A DNA stretch of 64,000 bases from Pseudorhodoferax sp. Leaf267 (GTDB lineage Bacteria; Pseudomonadota; Gammaproteobacteria; Burkholderiales; Burkholderiaceae_C): the NCBI RefSeq assembly GCF_001422405.1, contig NZ_LMMV01000025.1:2107-66106 (forward strand), given 5' to 3'. Numbering within the stretch: the stretch's first letter is position 1; every line of letters begins with the position of its first letter. Both the position numbers and the translations under genes were made by a program. The notes under the pieces are model-generated. The model had not been told where the DNA came from. It searched no databases and worked only from the letters and a program-made list of their open reading frames with translations. This document shows, in pieces, positions 16,630 to 25,012 of this stretch.

Positions 16630-16929
16630 ATGTTCACGGTGCAGCAGACGCAGGGGTTTCAGGCGTGGCTTGATGGCCTGAAAGACGTCAAGGCGCAGCT
16701 CCGCATCGTTGCCAGGCTGCGTCTGGCCGAAGCCGGAAATCTCGGCGACTGGAAGTCGGTGGGCCACGAGATTTCAGAAATGCGTATCGCGTTCGGTCCT
16801 GGCTACCGCCTGTATTGCACGAAGCGCCAGAACATCCTCGTCGTCATGCTTGCGGGCGGCGACAAGTCCACACAGGCAAGAGACATCAAGCGGGCACAGA
16901 AAATCCTGCAGCAACTGGAGCTTGAATGA
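16630..16929 (+). CDS. RelE/ParE-superfamily toxin (HI1419-type addiction module killer)
   Basis: This 99-residue toxin resembles the 'upstream of HI1420' family (TIGR02683), RelE-fold proteins placed before a HigA-like antidote. Visible motifs are FQAWLDGLKDVKAQLRIVARLRLAEAGNLGDWKSVG, EMRIAFGPGYRLYCTKR and the terminal LAGGDKSTQARDIKRAQKIL. The GPGYR and GGDKSTQ segments are diagnostic of this branch. Members probably inhibit translation. ATG 16630 lies just after the operator-like dyad, and the stop overlaps the antitoxin start (ATGA). The gene order toxin-antitoxin is normal for this family. Confidence 0.9.
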   Translation: MFTVQQTQGFQAWLDGLKDVKAQLRIVARLRLAEAGNLGDWKSVGHEISEMRIAFGPGYRLYCTKRQNILVVMLAGGDKSTQARDIKRAQKILQQLELE

Positions 16930-17228
16930 TGGTGACCTCCAAGACGAAGCCGAAGCTTCTTCCCTTCGATGCCGCGCGCTACCTGACCGACGACGCCGCC
17001 ATTGCCGAATACATGACGGCCGTGCTTGAAACCGAGGATACGGATCTGCTGCTGCTCGCGCTCAGTGATGTGGCGCGCGCCAAGGGCATGGCGCAGGTGG
17101 CCAAGGATGCGGGCTTGGGCCGGGAAAGCCTGTACAAGGCCCTGGCCCCAGGCGCCAAGCCGCGGCTGGACACCATCCTCAAGGTGGCGCGTGCGCTGGG
17201 GGTTCGATTCACGGCGCACCCCATCTGA
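16926..17228 (+). CDS. HigA-like antidote protein (HI1420 type)
   Basis: This 100-residue antitoxin has a helix-turn-helix domain (VAKDAGLGRESLYKALAPGAKPRLDTILKVARALGVRF) preceded by the characteristic DAARYLTDDAAIAEYMTAVLE. It matches the family next to HI1419-type toxins (TIGR02684). It neutralises the toxin and represses the operon through the dyad upstream. Two start codons are adjacent (16926 and 16929), and the first overlaps the toxin stop by 4 bp, so the pair is translationally coupled. The motif set is complete. Confidence 0.9.
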   Translation: MMVTSKTKPKLLPFDAARYLTDDAAIAEYMTAVLETEDTDLLLLALSDVARAKGMAQVAKDAGLGRESLYKALAPGAKPRLDTILKVARALGVRFTAHPI

Positions 17229-17244
17229 GGCGTGGTGAAGCACG

Positions 17245-17439
17245 ATGTCCAAAGTGACCAAGCGGCCAACCATCGTCATGCCGACTGTTGCCGAAGACCG
17301 CGCCATCACGGAGACGGCCAAGGCCGACCCGGATGCGCAATCTCTCACGCCGAAGCAGTTGCAAGCCATGACCCCGCTCAAAGCGGTGCGCGGCCGTCGG
17401 GGGCGCCCGCCTGCGCGCGCGATCAACTCTGGATCTTGA
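17245..17439 (+). CDS. Truncated BrnA-like antitoxin (N-terminal half only)
   Basis: This 64-residue frame begins MSKVTKRPTIVMPTVAEDRAITETAKADPDAQSLTPKQLQ. That resembles the start of BrnA/CopG-type antitoxins, which normally continue after a GRP motif into a ribbon-helix-helix of about 35 residues (KERVTLRLSPEVVEYF-like). Here the sequence passes GRRGRPPARAINSGS and stops, so the DNA-binding half is missing. It starts 16 bp after the antidote gene and its end overlaps the convergent Bug gene by 17 bp. It is likely the remnant of a second toxin-antitoxin locus cut by the event that brought the Bug gene next to it. It may still be expressed. Confidence 0.5.
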   Translation: MSKVTKRPTIVMPTVAEDRAITETAKADPDAQSLTPKQLQAMTPLKAVRGRRGRPPARAINSGS

Positions 17440-18400
17440 GCTTCGGAATCAAGTCCTTGTAGAACGCCCGGTCGCGGTCGATGGTCTGCTGGAAGCCGGC
17501 CGCATCGGCATAGGCCAGCCCCAGGTTGGCCTTGGCCAGCGTGTCGCGGAACCCCTGGTCCTCGGCCACCTTGCGGGCGACGTCGGCCAGTGTGGCCACC
17601 ACGTCGGACGGCGTGTCCTTGGGGGCGGCCAGGCCGCGCCACACCGACACCGTGAGGTCGATGCCGCGCTCCTTGAGCGTGGGCACGTTCTCGAAGCCGG
17701 GGTTGCGGATGCGCTGGTCGGCCATCAGCGCCAGCGTGCGCAGCTTGCCGGCCGCCACGTGCTGGGCCACCTCGCCCGGGCTCACGGTCACCGAATCCAC
17801 ATGGCCGCCCAGCAGCGCCAGCACGGCCGGGCTCGCACCCAGGAAGGGCACGTGGTTGAACGCGATGCCGGTCTTGTCGCTCAGCGCCGCGGCCGCGATG
17901 TGCCAGATCGAGCCCGGGCCCGCGTTGCCGATGGTGACCGGGTCCTTGCGCTTGCGCGCATCGGCCAGGAACTCCTCCACCGTCTGCCAGGGCGCGTCGG
18001 CGCGCACGGTGATGGCCGAGGGGTCGGCGTTGAGCCGCGCGATGGGCCGCACGTCGGATGCCGTGTGCTTGGTGATGCCCAGGTTCGGGATGATGGTGAT
18101 CTCGCAGATGATCAGGCCGATCTTGTAGCCGTCGGCCTTGGCGTTGATCACCTCGGCCGTGCCGACCGAGCCGCTGGCGCCCGGCTTGTTCATGACCACG
18201 ATGGGCTGCTGCGGCAGGTAGCGCTTGGCGGCATCGGCGAAGGCGCGGCCCACGATGTCGGTGCCGCCGCCGGCGGCAACCGGCACGATGAGTTCGATCG
18301 GGCGGCTGGGGTAGTCCGCGGCGTGGACGCCGAAGGCCGGTGCGCCGGCCAGCGCGATGGCGCCGGTGGTGGCGAGGAAATGGCGGCGGTTGCCTTGCAT
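17423..18400 (-). CDS. Bug-family periplasmic solute-binding protein
   Basis: This 325-residue Bug (TctC-like) receptor has a Tat-like signal peptide (QGNRRHFLATTGAIALAGAP, cleavage near AFGVHAAD), the only one of this window's three complete Bug proteins with that form. Mature-protein motifs are YPSRPIELIVPVAAGGGTDIVGR, NKPGASGSVGTAEVINAKADG and the late DLTVSVWRGLAAPKDTP. ATG 18400-18398 has an AGGGAGA Shine-Dalgarno. It follows the SDR gene by 32 bp in the same direction, so FAH-SDR-Bug is likely one operon. It probably captures the sugar acid or related acid that those enzymes degrade. Confidence 0.92.
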   Translation of the reverse strand: MQGNRRHFLATTGAIALAGAPAFGVHAADYPSRPIELIVPVAAGGGTDIVGRAFADAAKRYLPQQPIVVMNKPGASGSVGTAEVINAKADGYKIGLIICEITIIPNLGITKHTASDVRPIARLNADPSAITVRADAPWQTVEEFLADARKRKDPVTIGNAGPGSIWHIAAAALSDKTGIAFNHVPFLGASPAVLALLGGHVDSVTVSPGEVAQHVAAGKLRTLALMADQRIRNPGFENVPTLKERGIDLTVSVWRGLAAPKDTPSDVVATLADVARKVAEDQGFRDTLAKANLGLAYADAAGFQQTIDRDRAFYKDLIPKLKIQS

Positions 18401-18432
18401 GGGCTTGTCTCCCTGAACGATGGTGAATGGAA

Positions 18433-19179
18433 TCAGTAGGTGGCGCGGCCGCCCGAGAGGTCGAACACCGAACCGGTGGTGAACGAGTTCTCGCTCGACA
18501 GCAGCCAGGCCACCATCTCGGCGACCTCGGTCACCTCGACGAAGCGCCCGCGCGGGATCTTGGACAGCATGTAGTCGATGTGCTGCTGCGACATCTGCTC
18601 GAAGATCTTGGTGCGCGCGGCGGCGGGCGTGATGGCGTTGACCGCGACATTGTGCTGCGCGGTCTCCTTGCCCAGGCTCTTGGTCAGCGCGATCACGGCC
18701 GCCTTGGACGCGCTGTAGGCCGCGGCGTTGGGGTTGCCCTCCTTGCCGGCCACCGAGGCGATGTTGACGATGCGGCCGTAGTTGCGCGCCACCATGCCGG
18801 CCACGATGGCGCGGTTCACGTGGAAGGTGCCCGTGAGGTTGACCTCGATCACGCGGTTCCATTCGGCGGCGGGGTAGTCGGCCAGCGGCGCATTGGCCCC
18901 GGCGATGCCGGCGCTGTTGACCAGCATGGCGACCGGGCCCTGCTGCGCCTCGCTGGCGCGCACGGCGGCTTCCACGGCCGCCAGGTCGGTGATGTTCACC
19001 TGCTCGGTGTGCACGCCCTCGCCCAGGGTGCCGCGCGCATCGCGCAGTGCGGCGGCGTCGGCATCCCACAGCGTCACGCGCGCGCCGCCGGCCAGCAGCC
19101 GCTGGGCGATGGCGTAGCCAATGCCCTGGGCGCCGCCGGTCACGACGGCATGGCCGCCTTCGTAGTCGTACTGGATCAT
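18433..19179 (-). CDS. Short-chain dehydrogenase/reductase (sugar-acid type)
   Basis: This 248-residue classical SDR has the NAD(P)-binding motif TGGAQGIGYAIA, the NSAGIAG motif (NNAG variant), the catalytic Ser in IVNIASVAG and Tyr-Lys in YSASK. Asp (LWDADAAAL) at the end of strand 2 indicates NAD preference. The sequence resembles 2-keto-3-deoxy-L-fuconate/rhamnonate 4-dehydrogenases. The partner gene encodes a fumarylacetoacetase-like hydrolase of the type that cleaves the resulting diketo acid. ATG 19179-19177 has a CCAGGAATCC Shine-Dalgarno and follows the hydrolase gene by 17 bp. The upstream sugar dehydrogenase, lactonase and dehydratase are absent here, so the substrate remains inferred. 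Confidence 0.88.
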   Translation of the reverse strand: MIQYDYEGGHAVVTGGAQGIGYAIAQRLLAGGARVTLWDADAAALRDARGTLGEGVHTEQVNITDLAAVEAAVRASEAQQGPVAMLVNSAGIAGANAPLADYPAAEWNRVIEVNLTGTFHVNRAIVAGMVARNYGRIVNIASVAGKEGNPNAAAYSASKAAVIALTKSLGKETAQHNVAVNAITPAAARTKIFEQMSQQHIDYMLSKIPRGRFVEVTEVAEMVAWLLSSENSFTTGSVFDLSGGRATY

Positions 19180-19196
19180 GTGGATTCCTGGTGTGG

Positions 19197-20039
19197 TCAG
19201 GCCTGCGCCGTGGTCTGTTGCTGTTCGCCCAGGCCTTCGATGGAGAGGCGCATGGTCTGGCCCGCGCGCAGATACACGGGCGGCTTGCAGCCCATGCCCA
19301 CGCCGGGCGGCGTGCCGGTGGAGATCAGGTCGCCGGGCTGCAGCGTCATGAAGCGGCTCAGGTAGGCGATCAGCTGCGGCACGCGGAACACCATGGTGCG
19401 CGTGTTGCCGTTCTGGTAGCGGTGGCCGTCCACGTCCAGCCACATCGGCAGCGCGTGTGGATCGGGGATCTCGTCGGCCGTCACCAGCCAGGGGCCGATG
19501 GGGCCGAAGGTGTCGCAGCCCTTGCCCTTGTCCCAGGTGCCGCCGCGCTCCAATTGGTAGCTGCGCTCGGACACGTCGTTGACCACGCAGTAGCCGGCCA
19601 CGTAGTCCATGGCGTCGGCTTCCTCGACGTAGCTGGCGGTGCGGCCGATCACCACGCCCAGCTCCACTTCCCAGTCGGTCTTTTCGGAGCCACGCGGGAT
19701 CAGCACGGTGTCGTTCGGGCCGACGATGGCCGAGGTCCACTTATTGAAGATCACCGGCTCGCTGGGCACGGGCATGTTGGACTCGGCCGCGTGGTCGGCG
19801 TAGTTCAGGCCGATGCAGACGAACTTGCCGATGCGGCCCACGCACGGCCCCAGCCGCGGCTGGCCCTCCACGCGCGGCAGCGTGGTGGGGTCTAGAGCGC
19901 GCAGGCGCTGCAGGGTGGCGGCGTCCAGCGTGGCGCCATGGATGTCGTCCACATGGGCGGACAGATCGCGCAATGCGCCGGACGCATCGAGCAGCCCCGG
20001 CTTTTCCTGGCCGGCGGGGCCGTGGCGCAGCAGTTTCAA
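19197..20039 (-). CDS. Fumarylacetoacetate hydrolase family protein (2,4-diketo-3-deoxy-fuconate/rhamnonate hydrolase-like)
   Basis: This 280-residue FAH-domain enzyme has the metal-binding pattern EVELGVVIGRTASYV, preceded by GKFVCIGLNYADHAAESN. The later motifs NDVSERSYQLERGGTWDKGK, TFGPIGPWLVTADEI and LQPGDLISTGTPPGVGMG are also present. The SERSYQLERGGTWDKGKG stretch is typical of the L-rhamnose/L-fucose pathway hydrolases that split a 2,4-diketo acid into pyruvate and lactate or glycolate. ATG 20039 is preceded by CTGGAGAC. It is the first gene of the leftward operon and faces a LysR gene across a 102-bp promoter region with a clear dyad. Confidence 0.9.
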   Translation of the reverse strand: MKLLRHGPAGQEKPGLLDASGALRDLSAHVDDIHGATLDAATLQRLRALDPTTLPRVEGQPRLGPCVGRIGKFVCIGLNYADHAAESNMPVPSEPVIFNKWTSAIVGPNDTVLIPRGSEKTDWEVELGVVIGRTASYVEEADAMDYVAGYCVVNDVSERSYQLERGGTWDKGKGCDTFGPIGPWLVTADEIPDPHALPMWLDVDGHRYQNGNTRTMVFRVPQLIAYLSRFMTLQPGDLISTGTPPGVGMGCKPPVYLRAGQTMRLSIEGLGEQQQTTAQA

Positions 20040-20096
20040 GGCAGGTCTCCAGAGTCAATATGCGAGCGCGCATTGGACGGCCGGCGGCACGGTTTG

Positions 20097-20113
20097 CATA
20101 GTGACGACCTATG
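20097..20113. promoter_or_regulatory. LysR operator candidate between FAH and LysR genes
   Basis: A perfect dyad CATAG (20097-20101), seven bases, CTATG (20109-20113) gives the T-N11-A arrangement of LysR sites. It is 29 bp upstream of the rightward LysR start and 58 bp upstream of the leftward FAH start. Confidence 0.55.
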
Positions 20114-20141
20114 ATCGCCTGATAACAAACTGTCATTACCC

Positions 20142-21098
20142 ATGGTCCCCAGCCTGCCCTCCATCCTGGCGCGCCTGCGCTTTCGCCACCTGTCGCTGCT
20201 GATCGCGCTGGACGAGCACGGCTCCCTGCACAAGGCCGCTCAGCGCACCGGCATGACGCAGCCGGGCCTCACACGCGCGCTGCACGAGATCGAGCTGACC
20301 TTCGGCGCGCCGCTGTTCACGCGCTCGGCGCGTGGCATGGCCGCCACCGAGCTGGGGCAATGCGTGCTGCGCCATGCCCGGCTGATCGCGGCCGACGTGG
20401 GCCAGCTGCGTGAAGAGATCGAGGGCGTGCTGCGCGGCAGCGGCGGGCGCATCGCGGTCGGCGCCATCGCGGGCGCGCTGCACGGCGTGCTGGTGGCGGC
20501 CATCGGCCGGCTGCGCGCGCAGCAGCCGGCGCTGTCGGTCGAGGTGCGCGAGGCCACCAGCGTGGAGCTGCTGCAACTGCTGGGCGAGGGCCGGCTGGAC
20601 CTGGCGGTTTGCCGTACCACGGTGCTGCCGTACCCCGAGCAGTTCCACTACGAGCCGCTGCTGGACGAGCACGTGGCCGTGGCGGCCCACCCGCGCCACC
20701 CGCTGCTGCAGGCCGGCCCTGTCACGCTGGACCAGCTGGCCGGCTGCGCATGGATCTTCTACCCGGCCCATCTGCCGCTGCGCTCGCTGCTGGAGCGTGC
20801 CTTCCACGAGGCCGGCCTGGCGCTGCCGCGCCACGCGGTGGAGACGGCGTCCACCTTCGCCACCATGCTGCTGCTGCGCGAGGACACCCAGGCCGTGGCG
20901 CTGATGACCGAGGCCACCATGGCCTTCTGCGAGCACCACGGCGTCGCCGCGCGGCTACCGATCGCCATCACCGCGCGCCACGAGGGCTACGGCATCGTCA
21001 CGCGGCACGGCGCGCAGTCCTCACCCTTGACCGGCATGCTGGCGCAATGCTTGCGCGATGCGGCGCGCGCGCAGCCTGGGCCCGCTGCACCGGCTTAG
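20142..21098 (+). CDS. LysR-family regulator of the FAH-SDR-Bug operon
   Basis: This 318-residue LysR protein has a winged helix (residues 8-70, FRHLSLLIALDEHGSLHKAA, GMTQPGLTRALHEIELTFG) and an effector domain of the GalA/CbsK-like type (GRIAVGAIAGALHGVLVAAI). Divergent placement from the FAH gene and the dyad at 20097-20113 indicate that it controls that operon and itself. The 3' end overlaps the convergent creC gene by 4 bp (stops at 21096-21098 and 21095-21097 on opposite strands). The ligand is presumably a pathway sugar acid. Confidence 0.9.
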   Translation: MVPSLPSILARLRFRHLSLLIALDEHGSLHKAAQRTGMTQPGLTRALHEIELTFGAPLFTRSARGMAATELGQCVLRHARLIAADVGQLREEIEGVLRGSGGRIAVGAIAGALHGVLVAAIGRLRAQQPALSVEVREATSVELLQLLGEGRLDLAVCRTTVLPYPEQFHYEPLLDEHVAVAAHPRHPLLQAGPVTLDQLAGCAWIFYPAHLPLRSLLERAFHEAGLALPRHAVETASTFATMLLLREDTQAVALMTEATMAFCEHHGVAARLPIAITARHEGYGIVTRHGAQSSPLTGMLAQCLRDAARAQPGPAAPA

Positions 21099-22549
21099 TC
21101 GGGCTTTCGCGCAGGTAGCCCCAGCGTCGCCAGCGCTCCGCCCCCAGCCGCGTTCTCCAGCGTGGCCTTGCCGCCGTGCTGCTGCGCGATCTCCTGCACG
21201 AACGCCAGGCCCAGCCCCGTGCTGCGCTTGCCGCTGGCGGGCCGCGCGAGCGAATAGAACTTCTGGAACACCTGGGCCTGGGCATAGGCCGGGATGCCGG
21301 GGCCGTGGTCGCGCACGGTGATGCGCACACGGCGGCCCGTGGCGTGCAAGCCCAGTTCGATGGCGCTGCCCGCGGACGCGAAGTCCATCGCATTGGCCAG
21401 CAGGTTGGCGACGGCGCGGCGCAGCAGGAAGGGGTCGCCCCAGACCACGGGCTGGTCCTGCAGCGCGAGGTCGAGGCGCAGCCCGCGCGCTGCCGCGGCG
21501 GCCTGGTGGCTGGCGGCCAGTTCCTCCAGCAGCGGCGCCAGCGGCACGGCCTGCGCGTGCTCCAGCACGCGGCGGCTCTCCAGCGCGGTCAGCTCCATCA
21601 TGCGGTCCACGATCTCCTGCACGCGCTGCGTCTCGCGCGTGATGTTGGCCAGGAAGCGCTCGCGGTCGGCCGCCGGCATGGCAGGGTCTTCCAGCAGCTC
21701 GGCCGCACCGCGGATGGCCGACAGCGGGCTCTTGATCTCGTGCGTGAGCGTCTGCACGTAGTCGGCCACCGTGTTGCGGCCGGTCAGCGCGTCGCGCATC
21801 TCGTGCACGCCGCTGCGCAAGGTGGCCACTGCATGGCGCGCCATGGGGCCGGGGCGCAGGCGCGGCTGCGTGCGCGTCCAGGCCAGGTAGTCGCGCACCA
21901 GGCCGAACGGCCGCACCAGCCACACCGACACGATGACGGCCCCCACCAGCAGGGCGAGCGCAGAGCCCACGCCGACCCAGATCGTGCGCCAGCGCGCGTC
22001 CTGCACGAACTTGCCGAAGCTCTGCACCGGCTTGCCCACGCTGACCACGCCGATGGTCACGCGATCGCGGCTGCGGATGGGCGCAGCCACGTACATGACC
22101 GAGCTGGTGGCATCGTGCGCCACGTCGCGCGAGGTGCGCGCGCCGTACAGGCCGTCCAGCGTGTAGCGCACGTCGCGCCATTCGACGAAGTTCTCGCCCA
22201 GGTGCTGGCCCGTGCGCTCGCGCTGCGCGTCGAAGATCACGCGGCCGTCAGCGTCGGTCACGTACAGGCGCAGGTCCACGCGCGTCTTGCGCAGGCCGTA
22301 GATCTCGGCGTCGAACTGGCGCGCGTACAGGTTGCGCAGCAGCGGCTCCAGCCGCGCCGGCTCGATGCGCTCGCCGTGCACGTCCTGCTCGATCAGGCTG
22401 GCCATGAGGTTGGCCGTGTCGACCAGCGATTCCTCGGCCGACTCGCGGTAGCGCGGGTCGATGTCGCCGACCACGCGGACCAGCAGGAAGGCGATGCCGG
22501 CGACGTAGATCGCCAGCATGCCCACGAAGATGCGCGTGCGGCGGCTCAC
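21095..22549 (-). CDS. creC: Sensor histidine kinase CreC
   Basis: This 484-residue membrane sensor kinase has TM1 at residues 6-25, a periplasmic sensor domain with the CreC-type pattern ESLVDTANLMASLIEQDV and MYVAAPIRSRDRVTIGVVSVGKPV, and TM2 around 190-212. The HisKA domain carries the phospho-accepting His in QTLTHEIKSPLSAIRG. The HATPase domain has the N box (NLLANAMDFA), G1 (DHGPGIP) and G2 (STGLGLAFV). The start is GTG 22549-22547, overlapping the creB stop (GTGA). In enterics CreBC responds to carbon and fermentation status. Here it is the last gene of a run with phnA and a Na/Pi transporter, so its signal may differ. Confidence 0.9.
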   Translation of the reverse strand: MSRRTRIFVGMLAIYVAGIAFLLVRVVGDIDPRYRESAEESLVDTANLMASLIEQDVHGERIEPARLEPLLRNLYARQFDAEIYGLRKTRVDLRLYVTDADGRVIFDAQRERTGQHLGENFVEWRDVRYTLDGLYGARTSRDVAHDATSSVMYVAAPIRSRDRVTIGVVSVGKPVQSFGKFVQDARWRTIWVGVGSALALLVGAVIVSVWLVRPFGLVRDYLAWTRTQPRLRPGPMARHAVATLRSGVHEMRDALTGRNTVADYVQTLTHEIKSPLSAIRGAAELLEDPAMPAADRERFLANITRETQRVQEIVDRMMELTALESRRVLEHAQAVPLAPLLEELAASHQAAAAARGLRLDLALQDQPVVWGDPFLLRRAVANLLANAMDFASAGSAIELGLHATGRRVRITVRDHGPGIPAYAQAQVFQKFYSLARPASGKRSTGLGLAFVQEIAQQHGGKATLENAAGGGALATLGLPARKPD

Positions 22550-23286
22550 GGCAAGGTCGCGGGCAGGTTCTCGTGCAGCGCGTAGCCGGTGCCGCGCAGC
22601 GTGCGGATCGGCTCGACCTCCGGCGCCACGGCCTTGAGCTTGGCGCGCAGCGTCTTGATGTGGGCGTCCACCGTGCGGTCCAGGCTCTGCGCGGCGTCGT
22701 CCCAGACCATCTCCAGCAGCTCGTCGCGCGTGTAGACGCGGCCGGCGCGCTGCACCAGCAGGGCCAGCAGGCCGTACTCGTAGCGCGACAGGTCCAGGGC
22801 GCGGCCGTAGTAGCGGATCTGCCGGCGCTCGCCGTCGATCTGGAACACGGGTGGCGTGGCGGCCACCGGTGCCGCGGGCACGCCGCCGCCACGCGCGCTG
22901 CGCCGCAGGATGGTGCGCACGCGCGCCACCAGCTCGCGCGGCGAGAAGGGCTTGGCGATGTAGTCGTCCGCGCCCAGCTCCAGCCCGACCACGCGGTCGA
23001 TCTCGTCGCTGCGCGCGGTGAGGAACAGCATGGGTACGGCGTCGGCGCCGGGCAGCTCGTGCAGGCGGCGGAACAGCTCGAAGCCGTTCATGTCCGGCAG
23101 GCCCACGTCCAGGATGGCCAGTGCCGGCACCTGGGCGCGGAACTGCGCCAGCGCCTCGCCGGCCGTGGCGCACCACACCGGCTCGTAGCCGTCGGCGCGC
23201 AGCACGTAGCGCAGCGTGTCGGCGATGCCGGATTCGTCTTCGGCGATCAGGATGCGGGCGCGGCTGTCGGGGGCGGGCGGTTGCAT
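22546..23286 (-). CDS. creB: Response regulator CreB (OmpR family)
   Basis: This 246-residue OmpR/PhoB-type regulator has a receiver domain (residues 10-125) with acidic pocket EDE, phospho-Asp in LAILDVGLPDMNGFELF, the switch Thr in FLTAR and Lys in DDYIAKPFSPRELVARV. The C-terminal winged helix shows the family end RTLRGTGYALHENL. ATG 23286-23284 begins MQPPAPDSRARILIAEDE. It lies 26 bp after the Na/Pi transporter gene and overlaps creC by 4 bp. The partner pairing is secure from adjacency and sequence type. Its regulon here is unknown. Confidence 0.92.
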   Translation of the reverse strand: MQPPAPDSRARILIAEDESGIADTLRYVLRADGYEPVWCATAGEALAQFRAQVPALAILDVGLPDMNGFELFRRLHELPGADAVPMLFLTARSDEIDRVVGLELGADDYIAKPFSPRELVARVRTILRRSARGGGVPAAPVAATPPVFQIDGERRQIRYYGRALDLSRYEYGLLALLVQRAGRVYTRDELLEMVWDDAAQSLDRTVDAHIKTLRAKLKAVAPEVEPIRTLRGTGYALHENLPATLP

Positions 23287-23312
23287 GCCGGCATGGTACG
23301 GCGCCCGCCACC

Positions 23313-24989
23313 TCAACCGAGGTCGGCAGGCGCCAGGGCCGTGCTGGACGCCGCCGCCTGCAGGCGGCTCGGCGCCAGTGCGCCGGCCGACTCGAGGATC
23401 GGATAGGCCATGGAGCAGATGTGCGAGTTGATGCGCTTGAGCTCGCTGATGAGGTCGATGTGCAGCGAACTGGTCTCGATGCTCTGCGCCGTGTTGTTGC
23501 GCAGGCGTGCCAGGTGCGTGCCGGCGTAGGCGCGCTCCAGGTCGCGGAACCGGGCCTTCTCCTCCAGCAGCTTGCGTGCATCGCGCTCCGTGCCGTGCAG
23601 GAACACGCCCATGCTGAGCCGCAGGTTGCCGACCAGGCGGGCGTGCAGCTCGCAGATCTCGGCCATGCCGGCCTGCGAGAAGCTGTAGCCCTTGCGGATC
23701 TTCTTGTCCTCGATGTCGGTGATCACGCGTTCGACGATGTCGCCGATCTGCTCCATGTTGATCGTGAAGCTGATGATGTCGGCCCAGCGCCGGCTTTCGG
23801 CCTCGGCCAGGGCCTCGCGCGAGATCTTCGTCAGGTAGTACTTGATGGCCGAGTAGAGCGCGTCCACCGTGTCGTCCAGCTGGCGCAGCTCCTGCGCCAG
23901 CCGCAGGTCGTTGCGCTGGATGACCTGCAGCAGCCCGCGTACCATGGTCTCCACCACGTCGGCCTGGTGCAAGGCCTCGCGCGTGGCGCACGCGATCGCC
24001 AGCGACGGTGTCGCCAGTGCGGACGGGTCCAGATGGTGTGGCCGGCCGGCCGCGGGGGCCGGCTCGGGCGGAGGAAGGCACTGCTGCACCCAGCCGGCCG
24101 CCACCTGTGTGAAGCCCAGCAGCAGCACCGCCACCGCCGCGTTGAAGCCGAGGTGGAACAGCACGACCGCCGTGGCATCGTCGCCCAGGGCGGGGCGCGC
24201 ATGGTGCGACCACAGGCCCGCCAAAGGCGCGATGGTCGCGACACCGATCACCTTGAACACCAGATTGCCCAGTGGCACCTGGCGCACCTCCACAGCGGAC
24301 CGGGCGGTGGTCAGGACGGCGAGCAACCCGCTGCCCAGGTTGGCGCCGAGCACCAAGCCGAGCGCCACGTCCAGCGACACGGCGCCCGACGCGGCCAGCG
24401 TGGCGGTCAGCAGAACGATGGCCAGGCTCGAGTACGCAACGATGGCCAGTACGGCGCCCAGCGTGATCTCCAGCAACAGGTCGCTGCCGAGCGAGCCCAG
24501 CATGGCCTTGACCGCGGACGATTGCGTGACGGCGGCGGCCGATGCCGACACCAGCCGCAGCGCCAGCAGCATGAGCCCCAGGCCGATGAGGATGCGCCCG
24601 ATGCGGCCGGCATCCGTGGCCGGGCGGGCGATGAACAGCACCACCCCGACCAGGATGAACAGCGGCGACAGCCACGACAGGTCGAACGAGAACACCACTG
24701 CCATCAGGCTGGTGCCCACGTCGGCGCCCAGCATGACGGCCAGCGCCAGAGGCAGCTTGACAAGGCCCTGGCCCACGAACGACGCCACGATCAGGGCCGT
24801 GGCCGTGCTCGACTGCACCAGGGCCGTGACGGCGATGCCCGAGGCCATTGCCGTGCCGCGGTTGCGGATGCTGCGCGCCAGCACCTGGCGCAGGTTGGTG
24901 CCGAACACGCGCAGGATGCCGGTGCGCACGGTGTGCGTGCCCCAGACCAGCAGGGCGATCGCGGCCAGAAGATTCAACAGGTGCTGCAT
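23313..24989 (-). CDS. Na/Pi-cotransporter family protein with PhoU-like tail
   Basis: This 558-residue protein is of the NptA/YjbB type. The N-terminal ~310 residues hold two inverted Na/Pi-cotransporter repeats with the QSSTA signature (TALVQSSTATALIVASFVGQG and a degenerate second copy, AYSSLAIVLLTATLAASG). GADVGTSLMA and GANLGSGLLAVL follow each. The C-terminal ~230 residues are helical and PhoU-like (VETMVRGLLQVIQRNDLRLAQELRQLDD). Relatives such as E. coli YjbB can export phosphate. It starts 23 bp after the Bug gene in the phnA unit, so removal of phosphate released by phosphonoacetate hydrolysis is an attractive but untested role. Confidence 0.9.
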   Translation of the reverse strand: MQHLLNLLAAIALLVWGTHTVRTGILRVFGTNLRQVLARSIRNRGTAMASGIAVTALVQSSTATALIVASFVGQGLVKLPLALAVMLGADVGTSLMAVVFSFDLSWLSPLFILVGVVLFIARPATDAGRIGRILIGLGLMLLALRLVSASAAAVTQSSAVKAMLGSLGSDLLLEITLGAVLAIVAYSSLAIVLLTATLAASGAVSLDVALGLVLGANLGSGLLAVLTTARSAVEVRQVPLGNLVFKVIGVATIAPLAGLWSHHARPALGDDATAVVLFHLGFNAAVAVLLLGFTQVAAGWVQQCLPPPEPAPAAGRPHHLDPSALATPSLAIACATREALHQADVVETMVRGLLQVIQRNDLRLAQELRQLDDTVDALYSAIKYYLTKISREALAEAESRRWADIISFTINMEQIGDIVERVITDIEDKKIRKGYSFSQAGMAEICELHARLVGNLRLSMGVFLHGTERDARKLLEEKARFRDLERAYAGTHLARLRNNTAQSIETSSLHIDLISELKRINSHICSMAYPILESAGALAPSRLQAAASSTALAPADLG

Positions 24990-25012
24990 GCGCGTGGGGG
25001 TGTCGGCGGTGG

